From Streptomyces netropsis (GTDB lineage Bacteria; Actinomycetota; Actinomycetes; Streptomycetales; Streptomycetaceae), in assembly GCF_014203545.1 (NCBI RefSeq), contig NZ_JACHJG010000002.1:124001-188000 (forward strand): a DNA stretch of 64,000 nt. The letters are read 5' to 3'. Each line of letters begins with the position of its first letter. Within the stretch, counting starts at the first letter, position 1. Of this stretch, positions 17,797 through 26,281 are shown piece after piece. The notes under the pieces are model-generated. The model did no database searches. It had not been told where the DNA came from and saw nothing but the letters and a program-made list of their open reading frames with translations. A program made the translations under genes and the position numbers.

Positions 17797-18909
17797 GTGA
17801 ACGCACCACGTCCCGTACCCGTCTCACCGGTCAGCGTCACCGCCCACGCGGTGCTGCACAGCGCCGACTTCCTCCACGCCCAGCTGAGAGCCACCCGCCG
17901 TGACCGCGTGGTCCTGCACGCCGGAGTGCAGATCAACGGCGCCCCCCACCTGGGAACCAATGTCATGCAGACCGCCGCGTTCCAGCTCGCCGCGGCGGCG
18001 CGGGAACGTTTCGGCGTCGAGCCGGGTCTGCGGTTCGGCGCCCTGGACAACTCCCCGTGCGAGACCCGCGCGTGCCCCGATACGGGCTCCCTCTACGAAC
18101 GCTCCTTCCGGCACGCGCTCGGGGAGTCCCGCGTCCGGGAGCTGGTACGGCTCTACTACGGTGCCCTCTTCGACGAACTGTCCGCCGCCACGGGTGTTCC
18201 GTACGAGGTCGAGACCTATACGCACCAGCAGTCAAGGGTCGCGTTCCGGGAGGAGTTCCTGGCCTCGCTGGGCATGATGGACACCCTGCGGTGGATACTC
18301 GCCCCCTCCACCGGCATGGTGCCGGTGAGCTTTCCCTGCCCGCGGTGCGGCTGGTCGCAGAAGTACGGCGAGGACACGGAACTGCTGTCGGCCGACGCGG
18401 GGGAGGCCCGGTTCGCGGCGGTCTGCCTCGACCACGGGAAGTACCTGGTCGACGTCACCCCCGACACGGACACCTACATAGGCCTGACGACCTTGCACCG
18501 CAACCTGGTCAAGGAGCGCGTCGCCGCCCGCGAGGGCGACGCCCTTCCGGTGATCGTGAAGGGAGCGGACTGGGCGCCGGGCTGCCGGCTCCTGGACGAG
18601 GCGTTCCTGTGCTACCCCGGTGCCGTCCCGCCGCCGCGCCTCTTCACCCCGGTGGTGCTCTCCGACTCCGGGGCGAAGCTGTCCAAGACGCTCCTGCGCG
18701 AGGGCACGGCCGATCTGTCGGCGGAGACCGAGCCGTGGATGCTCGACGCCACCGCCTGGACGGGCACGATGGCGGAGTACGCGCACACGCTCCTCGGGCT
18801 CGGCGCCCTCATGCTGTCCGAGCCCCGGCACTTCGAGCGCGGCTACACCACGCGGGAGGTGGCCCGGCTCATCGCCCAGGGCTTCGGCCCTGCCGCGGGA
18901 CCGGCGTGA
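17797..18909 (+). CDS. Stand-alone class I aminoacyl-tRNA-synthetase-like protein (LysRS-I-like)
   Basis: A 370-residue protein; the GTG at 17797 has GGAG eight bases upstream. It keeps both ATP-binding signatures of class I synthetases: a HIGH-type INGAPHLGT and a KMSKS-type SGAKLSKTLL. The insert carries CPRCGW and a later C-x2-H, a possible zinc knuckle. The arrangement resembles archaeal-type class I LysRS, but the long anticodon-binding C-terminal domain is missing. It could charge a carrier tRNA, or form an aminoacyl-adenylate for ligation to the Dap-derived core. The 3' end overlaps the convergent dioxygenase gene by 41 bases. Confidence 0.75.
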   Translation: MNAPRPVPVSPVSVTAHAVLHSADFLHAQLRATRRDRVVLHAGVQINGAPHLGTNVMQTAAFQLAAAARERFGVEPGLRFGALDNSPCETRACPDTGSLYERSFRHALGESRVRELVRLYYGALFDELSAATGVPYEVETYTHQQSRVAFREEFLASLGMMDTLRWILAPSTGMVPVSFPCPRCGWSQKYGEDTELLSADAGEARFAAVCLDHGKYLVDVTPDTDTYIGLTTLHRNLVKERVAAREGDALPVIVKGADWAPGCRLLDEAFLCYPGAVPPPRLFTPVVLSDSGAKLSKTLLREGTADLSAETEPWMLDATAWTGTMAEYAHTLLGLGALMLSEPRHFERGYTTREVARLIAQGFGPAAGPA

Positions 18910-19834
18910 CCTCGCGGTTGGCCAGGTACCCGGGGCGGGGCCTGGGCGCCGCGTAGGGGACGCCGAGGGGATTCTCGACGCTGTTGTAGACCACGAAGAG
19001 GTTGGTGCGCGGGAAGGGGGAGGTGTTGCCGCTGGAGGCGTGCAGACAGTTGCAGTCGAACATGACGGCCGAGCCCGGGGCGCCGGTGAACTGCCGGATG
19101 CCGTGCCGCTCGGCCAGTGCGGTCACCCCGGCCCGGTCCGCGGACCCGGCCGGCAGGTTCTTCCCCAGGAGCGAGAGCTTGTGGTAATCGTCGGGGGTCT
19201 CGCCGACGGACGGCACGAAGGTCCGGTGCGAGCCGGGGATGATCATCAGTGGCCCGTTGAACGGCATGTTCTCGGTGAGGGCGATCGACATGCTGAGGGC
19301 CCGGGGCGCGGGCATCCCGTCCTCCGAGTGCCAGGTCTCGAAGTCGGAGTGCCAGCCGAACCGCGAACCCTCGAAGGCTGCCTTGTAGTTCACCCGGCTC
19401 TGGTGGATGTACACCTCGGAGCCGAGGATCTGCCGGGCGATGCCCGCCAGGGCGTCCGAGTGGACGACGTCGGCGAACACCTCGGACAGCGCGTGGACCT
19501 CGAAGACCGACCGGATCTCCTCGGAGTCCGGCTCCAGCACCACCCGCTCGGTGCCGCGCAGCGCTCTGTCGCCGCCTATGCGACGTATCTCCGCATCGCA
19601 CGCGGCGACTTGATGGGGCGTCAACAGGTCTTGGAAGGCGAGGAAGCCGTCACGGTCGTACGAAGCCAGCTCGTCCGCGTCCAACGGACCGCCCGCACCC
19701 GGTGCGCCGCTCCAGACGACGGGGTGGCTCCTGCCGACGGGCACCGACTCGGTCACATAGCGGGTGGGATACGGGTCGTGCGCGTAACCGGAGGCAGAAC
19801 CGGAAGAACCGGATGGGGGTACGGATGAGGACAT
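18869..19834 (-). CDS. EctD-like Fe(II)/2-oxoglutarate dioxygenase (phytanoyl-CoA hydroxylase family)
   Basis: A 321-residue protein; the ATG at 19834 has AAGGAG eight bases upstream. It follows the ectoine 5-hydroxylase pattern closely: DPYPTR at the N-terminus, YIHQSRVNYK, the iron ligands in WHSDFETWHSEDG (HxD), GPLMIIPGSH, then LHASSGN with the third His, and LFVVYNSVENP. No ectABC genes are in the window. Either ectoine is made elsewhere in the genome or the enzyme hydroxylates an amino acid of the adjacent pathway. The 2-oxoglutarate it needs is a by-product of the SbnB reaction. It lies 123 bases downstream of the ABC permease gene, on the same strand. Confidence 0.85.
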   Translation of the reverse strand: MSSSVPPSGSSGSASGYAHDPYPTRYVTESVPVGRSHPVVWSGAPGAGGPLDADELASYDRDGFLAFQDLLTPHQVAACDAEIRRIGGDRALRGTERVVLEPDSEEIRSVFEVHALSEVFADVVHSDALAGIARQILGSEVYIHQSRVNYKAAFEGSRFGWHSDFETWHSEDGMPAPRALSMSIALTENMPFNGPLMIIPGSHRTFVPSVGETPDDYHKLSLLGKNLPAGSADRAGVTALAERHGIRQFTGAPGSAVMFDCNCLHASSGNTSPFPRTNLFVVYNSVENPLGVPYAAPRPRPGYLANREVTPVPRQGRSPGR

Positions 19835-19957
19835 CGCCGCATCTCCTTGGGCCTCGGGGATACCGGGACGGACCCTTGCCACGGCCTCGGGTCGAATTCC
19901 GCTGGATGGTTGCCCGTGGCCGGGAAACCGAAAACCTCGCCACTGCGCCGGCGCGCT

Positions 19958-20902
19958 CTACCCGGAGGGTTTTCGGTCATGGTCCGCGGGGGAACGGAAG
20001 CGGAGCCCGGGCCGACGCTGCTGTCGGCCCCGGTGCGCGAGCCAGGTGGCGAAGGTACTGAGGGCCAGGCACATGCCGATGTACATCGGGCCGACCACGA
20101 GCAGGACGGGTATGTAGGGATAACCCGCGGGGGTCGCCGTGTTCTGCGCCAGGAGCTTCCCCGCGTAAAGGAGTTCCTCGTACGTGATGATGAAACCGAG
20201 CGAGGTGTCCTTCAGCGTCACGACGATCTGGCCGACGATGCTGGGCAGCATGGACCGTACCGCCTGCGGCAGCACGACCGTCGTGGTGACCTGTGCCTTG
20301 CGCATGCCCAGGGCGTACGCCGCCTCGGTCTGCCCGCGGGGGACCGCGCGGGCCCCGGCGCGCAGGATCTCCGCCTGCACCGAACCGTTGTACAGGGCGA
20401 TCCCGATGACCAGCGCCCAGAGCGTGGGGCTCGCGAAGTTGTCCGCGAGCCAGACGCCGGCCTGGCCCAGGTGTTCCCGCAGGAAGCGTGCGACGGCCGC
20501 GACCCACGAACGCAGCCACCCCATGTTGTACAGCGCGAAGATCATGATGAGCAGCGGCATCGCGCGGAAGAACTCCACCAGCGCGGTGGCAGGCCAGCGC
20601 AGCACGCGGTGCCGGGAGAGCCGGCCGGTGGCCAGCAGCACGCCGAGCAGCAGCGAGAACACCACCGCCAGCGCGAACGCCTTGAGGGTGTCCAGGGCCC
20701 CGATCAGGATCCGCCGCTGCACGCCCTGGTAGGTGAACGCCTCCCACATGGCCCAGGTGAACTGGCCCGCGTCGTGCAGCCGCACGATCACATAGCCGAC
20801 CACGGCGGCGATGCCCACGACCGCCAGCACGCTGCATATCCGGTTGCGACGGCGGCCGCGCGGCCCCGGGGCCTCGAAGAGGATCGACCCACCGGAGGTC
20901 AC
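19958..20902 (-). CDS. Polar amino-acid (glutamate-type) ABC permease, GluD/GltJ-like
   Basis: A 314-residue membrane protein from a GTG that overlaps the preceding permease stop by four bases. The EAA loop is present (GQTEAAYALGMRKAQ), with multiple transmembrane helices and the HAAT-family FFRAMPLLIMIF helix. It should form a heterodimer with the upstream permease. Substrates of this family are glutamate, glutamine, aspartate and related polar amino acids. Glutamate is the amino donor for the SbnA reaction, which fits the location. Confidence 0.85.
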   Translation of the reverse strand: MTSGGSILFEAPGPRGRRRNRICSVLAVVGIAAVVGYVIVRLHDAGQFTWAMWEAFTYQGVQRRILIGALDTLKAFALAVVFSLLLGVLLATGRLSRHRVLRWPATALVEFFRAMPLLIMIFALYNMGWLRSWVAAVARFLREHLGQAGVWLADNFASPTLWALVIGIALYNGSVQAEILRAGARAVPRGQTEAAYALGMRKAQVTTTVVLPQAVRSMLPSIVGQIVVTLKDTSLGFIITYEELLYAGKLLAQNTATPAGYPYIPVLLVVGPMYIGMCLALSTFATWLAHRGRQQRRPGLRFRSPADHDRKPSG

Positions 20903-21546
20903 CGGACCACCGCCAGCCGGTGTTCGAGCAGCCGGAAGACCCCGCTGATCATCATGATCAGTGCGAGATAGGCGAGGGCGACCCACAGGAAGACGGTGAG
21001 GATGGCGTACCCCTCCTCGGCGAGGGTCTTCTCCACGCTGAACAGCTCGTACACGCTGAAGCCGCCCGCCAGCGCCGAGTTCTTGGTCAGGGTGATCAGC
21101 AGGCTGCCGACCGGCGGGACCACGGCCCGCCCGGCCTGGGGCAGCACGATCAGCAGCGTGGTCTGGGCGAAGGACATGCCGAGGCTGCGGGCCGCCTCCG
21201 CCTGGCCCGTGTCGACGGTGTTGATGCCCGATCTGAGGGCCTCGCAGACGAACGCGGAGGTGTAGCCGCCCAGGGTCAGCACGGCGAGCGTGAAGTAGCT
21301 GAGCCCGGACAGGCCGAGCATCGGCAGGCCGAGGGTGACGCCGAAGAACAGCAGGGTGAGCGGGGTGTTGCACAGGACGGTCACCCCGGCGGCGCCGATG
21401 ACGCGCAGCGGTGGGACGGGACAGACCCGGAAGACGGTCAGAACGGTGCCCAGGGCCAGGGCGAGCACGGTGCTCAGGCCGGTGAGCGCCACGGTGCCGA
21501 CGAACCCTCTGCGGAAGAGGTCGAGGTTGTCCAGCAGTACGTGCAC
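20899..21546 (-). CDS. Polar amino-acid (glutamate-type) ABC permease, GluC-like
   Basis: A 215-residue permease; the GTG start at 21546 has CGGAGG upstream. It has about five helices and the EAA loop GQAEAARSLGMSFAQ. The stop overlaps the next permease start. It belongs to the operon that begins with the binding protein at 22534. No ATP-binding subunit is encoded in the operon or anywhere nearby. Confidence 0.85.
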   Translation of the reverse strand: MHVLLDNLDLFRRGFVGTVALTGLSTVLALALGTVLTVFRVCPVPPLRVIGAAGVTVLCNTPLTLLFFGVTLGLPMLGLSGLSYFTLAVLTLGGYTSAFVCEALRSGINTVDTGQAEAARSLGMSFAQTTLLIVLPQAGRAVVPPVGSLLITLTKNSALAGGFSVYELFSVEKTLAEEGYAILTVFLWVALAYLALIMMISGVFRLLEHRLAVVR

Positions 21547-21598
21547 GTTCGCCTCCGTGGCCTCGTGGGCGGGGCAGCGGGCCGGCTGGTGGGTGTCG

Positions 21599-22534
21599 TC
21601 AGTACCGGATCACCTCCGGCGGCCTCGGGGCCCGCGCTCCGGAGAGGCCGAGGGTGGCGTCGTAGGCCCGCTGCCAGTCGCCGTTGTCCCGGTGGCGTTC
21701 CAGCGCGTCGTCGATGGCGTCGCGCAGGGCCTTGTCCCCCTTGGCGAGCCCGACGCCGTAGGGCTCCCGCGAGAAGGGCCGGCCGACGACCCGCAGCCGT
21801 CCGCCGTTCTGCGCCGCGTAGCCCTTCAGGATCGTGTCGTCGGCGGTCACGGCGTCGGCCTCGCCGCTGATCAGGTCCTGGACGCACTGGGCGTAGCTGT
21901 CGTGGGAGCTCACCTCGGCGCCGTACTCCGGCTTCTCGATGCGCTGGAAGGGCGTGGAGCCGGTGACCGAGCAGACCCGCTTGCCCTTGAGGTCGCCCGG
22001 GCCGTGGATGTCCCGGTTCTCCCGCTTGACCAGCAGGTCCTGTCCCGCGACGTAGTACGGCCCGGCGAAGGAGACGTGCTTCTTCCGCTCGTCGTTGATG
22101 GTGTACGCGGCGACGTAGAAATCGACGTCCCCCTTGGAGATGGCCGTTTCCCGGCCCTGCGGCGGGACGGTCTTCCAGGAGATCCGGCCGGGCCCGAACC
22201 CCAGGTCCGCGGCGACCATCCGCGCGATCTCGACGTCGAATCCGAAGCGCCGCCCGGTGACGGGGTCCTCGAACCCCAGGAAGGGGTGGTCCGACTTCAC
22301 CCCGACGACGATCCGGTGGGCGGCCTCGGCGCGTGCGAGGGTCGGGGAGCCTTCGACCGTGACGCTCCGGTTCACCGGATAGGCCGAAGGGGCGATCCCG
22401 TTCTCCCGGGCGCCCATCAGGGCGGCGACGCTGCCCGGCGGCACACCGCCCCGGCCGCAGGACACCAGGGAGACGAGCGCGAGCAGCACGGTGGCCAGGG
22501 CGAGGCCGCTCCTCGATCGCGTTCCGCTCCTCAA
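21599..22534 (-). CDS. Glutamate-type ABC substrate-binding lipoprotein
   Basis: A 311-residue protein from a TTG start with GAGGAG six bases upstream. The signal sequence ends in the lipobox LVSC, so the mature protein is lipid-anchored outside the membrane. The family 3 solute-binding signature is visible: GFEDPVTGRRFGFDVEIA near residue 90 (G-F-D-V-E/D-x-A) and VDFYVAAYTINDERKK. It is the first gene of the importer operon, divergent from the aldehyde dehydrogenase. Confidence 0.9.
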   Translation of the reverse strand: MRSGTRSRSGLALATVLLALVSLVSCGRGGVPPGSVAALMGARENGIAPSAYPVNRSVTVEGSPTLARAEAAHRIVVGVKSDHPFLGFEDPVTGRRFGFDVEIARMVAADLGFGPGRISWKTVPPQGRETAISKGDVDFYVAAYTINDERKKHVSFAGPYYVAGQDLLVKRENRDIHGPGDLKGKRVCSVTGSTPFQRIEKPEYGAEVSSHDSYAQCVQDLISGEADAVTADDTILKGYAAQNGGRLRVVGRPFSREPYGVGLAKGDKALRDAIDDALERHRDNGDWQRAYDATLGLSGARAPRPPEVIRY

Positions 22535-22924
22535 GGGCTGCTCCTCAAGGGACCTGCGCGCGGCCGGTGCGAGAGCGGTGCAAGGGGCCTGCGCGAGGAC
22601 CGATCAGTGGCGCGGCAACGGTCGTCGACGTGCCGGCGCCGACGTGACAACACGGGGTGGCGCAACAAGAGGATGAGCGGGAAAAGCGATGATCAGTGGA
22701 TCACTCAAGACGAAATAAAGCATACCGGCGGGGCGGTGTTCCGCTACCCGCAGTGCATACGGGGGCACCGATTCGGGTGATCGCTCCGGGGCCGGAATTG
22801 ACGCGTGCCGGCGTGGTCGGGCACGGACGGGGTAGGGCCCTGTCGCGGTTCCCGGCCCGGTACGCGTTGCGCGGCCGGGCGGGGCACCGCAAGGTCGAGG
22901 CATCGAGCATGAGGAAGGACATCC
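22535..22924. promoter_or_regulatory. Divergent promoter region of the importer and aldehyde dehydrogenase genes
   Basis: The 390 bases lie between two divergent genes. They contain a locally AT-richer segment (about 22680-22740) with the small palindrome TGATC-AGTG-GATCA at 22690-22703, a possible operator. A related CGATCAGTGG occurs at 22599. Two copies of a CTTGAGGAGC element precede the binding-protein start. No gene is seen. Confidence 0.35.
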
Positions 22925-24340
22925 ATGCCCATCGCAACGGTGAACCCCGCCAACGGCGAGACGCTCAAGACGTTCGACCCGCTGGGGGCCGAGGAGATCG
23001 AGCGAAGGCTGGCCACCGCGGCCGCGACGTTCCGGACGTACCGCACGACGGACTTCGCCGAACGGGCGCGGCTGCTGAACCACGCGGCGGACCTCCTGGA
23101 GCGGGACCAGGACGACATCGCCCGCACCATGACGACCGAGATGGGCAAGCCGCTCGCCGCCGCCCGAGCGGAGGCCGCCAAGTGCGCGAAGGCGATGCGC
23201 TGGTACGCCGGGAACGCCGAGGAGCTGCTGGCCGACGAGCACCCCGCCGACGCCGAGGTGAAGGACTCCGGCGCCTCGCACGCCCGCGTCCACTACCGGC
23301 CGCTGGGCGCGATCCTCGCCGTCATGCCGTGGAACTTCCCGCTGTGGCAGGTCGTGCGCTTCGCGGCCCCCGCCCTGATGGCGGGCAACGTGGGCCTGCT
23401 CAAACACGCCTCCAACGTGCCGCAGACCGCGCTCTACCTGGAGGACCTCTTCCGCCGCGCAGGATTCCCCGAGGGCTGTTTCCAGACGCTGCTCGTGGGG
23501 TCCGGTGCCGTCGAGGGTCTCCTGCGCGACCCCAGGGTCGCCGCCGCGACACTCACCGGCAGCGAGCCGGCGGGCCGCGCGGTCGCGGCCGTCGCCGGCG
23601 ACGAGATCAAGAAGACCGTGCTGGAACTGGGCGGCAGCGACCCGTTCGTGGTGATGCCCTCGGCCGACATCGACCGGGCGGCCCGCACCGCCGTCACCGC
23701 CCGCGTGCAGAACAACGGCCAGTCCTGCATCGCCGCCAAACGCTTCATCGTCCACACGGACGTCTACGACGCGTTCGCCACTCGCTTCACGGCCCGCATG
23801 GCGGAACTGACCGTCGGCGACCCGATGGCGGAGTCGACCGACGTCGGTCCGCTCGCCAGCGAGCAGGGCCGCGCCGACCTGGAGGAACTGGTCGACGACG
23901 CCGTGCGCCGGGGCGCCACCGCGCTGTGCGGCGCGGCCCGGCCGAAGACACCCGGACCACTGGCGGGCGGCTGGTTCTACGAGCCGACGATCCTCGCCGA
24001 CGTCACCCCCGAGATGCGCATCCACCGGGAGGAGGCCTTCGGACCGGTGGCCACGCTGTACCGGGTGCGGGACCTGGACGAGGCGGTGCACCTCGCCAAT
24101 GACACCCCGTTCGGCCTGAGTTCGAACGTGTGGACCCGTGACGAGGAGGAACAGCTCCGCTTCGTCCGCGACATGGAGGCCGGTGGCGTCTTCTTCAACG
24201 GGATGACGGCGTCCCACCCGGCGCTCCCCTTCGGCGGAGTGAAGCGCTCCGGGTACGGCCGGGAGCTGTCGGGGCACGGCATCCGCGAATTCTGCAACGT
24301 CACGACGGTGTGGCACGGCAAGGAGCCCGACGCCCGGTAG
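22925..24340 (+). CDS. NAD(P)-dependent aldehyde dehydrogenase, succinate-semialdehyde dehydrogenase type
   Basis: A 471-residue protein of full family length. Motifs: MPWNFPLWQ, LTGSEPAGRAV (cofactor), LELGGSDPF with the general-base Glu, and NNGQSCIAAKRF with the catalytic Cys, ending with PFGGVKRSGYGRELS. The sequence resembles the GabD group. In the cluster it could convert a semialdehyde from glutamate/GABA metabolism or from the pathway itself; it may equally be an unrelated housekeeping gene at the edge. Confidence 0.9.
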   Translation: MPIATVNPANGETLKTFDPLGAEEIERRLATAAATFRTYRTTDFAERARLLNHAADLLERDQDDIARTMTTEMGKPLAAARAEAAKCAKAMRWYAGNAEELLADEHPADAEVKDSGASHARVHYRPLGAILAVMPWNFPLWQVVRFAAPALMAGNVGLLKHASNVPQTALYLEDLFRRAGFPEGCFQTLLVGSGAVEGLLRDPRVAAATLTGSEPAGRAVAAVAGDEIKKTVLELGGSDPFVVMPSADIDRAARTAVTARVQNNGQSCIAAKRFIVHTDVYDAFATRFTARMAELTVGDPMAESTDVGPLASEQGRADLEELVDDAVRRGATALCGAARPKTPGPLAGGWFYEPTILADVTPEMRIHREEAFGPVATLYRVRDLDEAVHLANDTPFGLSSNVWTRDEEEQLRFVRDMEAGGVFFNGMTASHPALPFGGVKRSGYGRELSGHGIREFCNVTTVWHGKEPDAR

Positions 24341-24442
24341 CCACCGGCCTCGGCGCGCTTCCCCTTCCCGCCCGTTCTCGCCCCCTTCGCGGCGACCGCG
24401 TAGGGTACGTGCGCTCGACGCCACCGGGAAGGACACCGCACC

Positions 24443-26176
24443 ATGCCTCGCTCCACCGACCGCCGTCCGCCGGCGCCGCGCCGGGCCCGGGGCGGGTTCG
24501 CCGACGCCCTGTGGGCGCTGGACGGGGCGTCGTACGGCCGCTACAAGTCCCTCGTCGGCCGCTGGGCCATGGACGGGTTCGACCTGGAGATCGTCCGGGG
24601 CCAGGCCGACCCGTACGCGCCTCCCGCGCGGGTCGTCCTGCACGTCCCCGCGACCGTCGCCGGATTCCCCGCCGACCTGTGGCGGACGCCCGTACGCCGC
24701 CGGGCCCTGGGGAGCTTCCTCGCCCGGCGGGCGGCCGAGGAGACCGGGGACGGGATCCGGGTGGACGCGGGCGGCCAGGAGATCCTCGACCGCGGCTCCT
24801 GCCAGGTGGTGCCGCCCGGTCCGACGACCCTGGACGGCGAACCCGGGTCCGTCGTCCTCCGGCTGAACGTCCCGCTCCCCGGCCGCGGCCGCCGGATCGA
24901 CGCGCGCGCCGCCGAGCACGTCCTGTGCCGACGGCTGCCCCGGCTGGTCGACCGTGCCCTGCGGCACGCGGCGGTCGACGCCGAGGCGCTCACCCGCTTC
25001 GCCGACACGGCCGAGGACTCCCACGCGCTCCGCCAGGCACTGCCACGGCTCGGCCTCGTCGCGTTCGTCGCCGACGGCGCGGTCCTGCCCCGGCGCAGCG
25101 GCGTGGACGACCGCCCGCTGACCGGGCCCGCCGCGCTCCCGTTCCGCTCCCCGGAACAACTGCGGGTGGCCGTCGACCTCCCGCACGCGGGCCGGGTGAC
25201 CGGCATGGGCGTGCCCGAGGGCGTCACGCTGATCGTCGGGGGCGGCTTCCACGGCAAGTCGACGCTGCTGCGCGCGCTGGAGACCGGCATCTGGGACAAC
25301 GTCCCGGGCGACGGCCGGGAACGGGTGGTCTCCCGCCCCGACACCGTCAAGGTCCGCGCCGAGGACGGCCGCCGCATCGAACGCGTGGACCTCCACGCCT
25401 TCGTCGACCACCTGCCGAGCGGGGACGACACGGCGGACTTCCGCACCGACAACGCCTCCGGTTCCACCTCCCAGGCCGCGGCGATCGTCGAGTCCGTCGA
25501 GGCCGGTGCCAAGGTGCTGCTCATCGACGAGGACACCGCGGCCACCAACCTGATGATCCGCGACGCGCGCATGCAGGCCCTCGTCGCCAAGGACCGCGAG
25601 CCCCTCACCCCGTTCGTGGACCTCGTCCGCTCCCTCCACCGGGACCAGGGGGTCTCGACGGTGCTCGTCATGGGCGGCTCCGGCGACTACATGGAGGTGG
25701 CCGACCGGGTGGTCATGATGGACGCCTACCAGCCGTCCGACGTCACGGCCCGCGCGAAGGAACTCGCCGCGGTACCCACCGGACGCCGGGCGGAGGCCGA
25801 CACCTACCCCGGGACCGTCCACCGCCGTCCCGACCCCGCCTCCGTCGACGGCTCCGCGCGCGGCCGGCCCCGCATCCAGGCCCGGGGGAGGGACGGGCTG
25901 GTCTTCGGCGAGGAGACCGTGGACCTGCGCGCCGTGGCGCAGCTCGCCGACGCGCCGCACGTGGTCGGTGTGGGCCTGGCGTTGGAGGCCATGGTCCGAC
26001 GGGGGCACCTCGACGGCAGGCGCACCCTCACCGAGGCGCTCGACCTGCTCGACCGCGACCTCGCGGACGGCGCCGAGTGCCTCCTGGCCGTACGGGACGA
26101 GGACTTCGCGCTGCCGCGTCGCTTCGAGGTCGCGGCGGCGCTGAACCGGCTGCGCACGCTGTCGGTGGCCCGCTGA
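24443..26176 (+). CDS. Predicted ATPase of the PF09818 (ABC_ATPase) family
   Basis: A 577-residue cytosolic protein. The Walker A-like loop is VGGGFHGKSTLLRAL, the ABC-like signature region is TDNASGSTSQAAA, and the Walker B motif is KVLLIDEDTAATN. This layout matches the conserved P-loop family of which the trypanosome RNA-editing factor MRB1590 is the studied member; bacterial roles are unknown. There is no transmembrane segment, so it is not the missing importer ATPase. It is convergent with dhaK. Confidence 0.85.
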   Translation: MPRSTDRRPPAPRRARGGFADALWALDGASYGRYKSLVGRWAMDGFDLEIVRGQADPYAPPARVVLHVPATVAGFPADLWRTPVRRRALGSFLARRAAEETGDGIRVDAGGQEILDRGSCQVVPPGPTTLDGEPGSVVLRLNVPLPGRGRRIDARAAEHVLCRRLPRLVDRALRHAAVDAEALTRFADTAEDSHALRQALPRLGLVAFVADGAVLPRRSGVDDRPLTGPAALPFRSPEQLRVAVDLPHAGRVTGMGVPEGVTLIVGGGFHGKSTLLRALETGIWDNVPGDGRERVVSRPDTVKVRAEDGRRIERVDLHAFVDHLPSGDDTADFRTDNASGSTSQAAAIVESVEAGAKVLLIDEDTAATNLMIRDARMQALVAKDREPLTPFVDLVRSLHRDQGVSTVLVMGGSGDYMEVADRVVMMDAYQPSDVTARAKELAAVPTGRRAEADTYPGTVHRRPDPASVDGSARGRPRIQARGRDGLVFGEETVDLRAVAQLADAPHVVGVGLALEAMVRRGHLDGRRTLTEALDLLDRDLADGAECLLAVRDEDFALPRRFEVAAALNRLRTLSVAR

Positions 26177-26281
26177 CCGACGCACTCCGTGGGCGCCGGT
26201 CAGCGGGCCGCTCGACGGGCCGGCCGGTGGGTCAGCCGGTGGGCCGGGCGGTGGCCGGTCGGAGGGTCGGCCGGGAGCCGG

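Noticed and set aside
18869..19834. Ectoine/hydroxyectoine cluster.
   Set aside because: Only an EctD-like gene is present; ectA, ectB and ectC are absent from the window.
10766..24340. Assignment of the Dap locus to L-alanosine, viomycin-type or zwittermicin-type biosynthesis.
   Set aside because: Single enzymes overlap with those pathways (Dap synthesis, carbamoyl transfer), but the NRPS or other partner genes of those clusters are not here, so naming a product would be a guess.
24443..26176. ATPase subunit for the glutamate-type importer.
   Set aside because: The sequence fits the PF09818 family; the canonical importer signature LSGGQ and Q-loop arrangement are not present.
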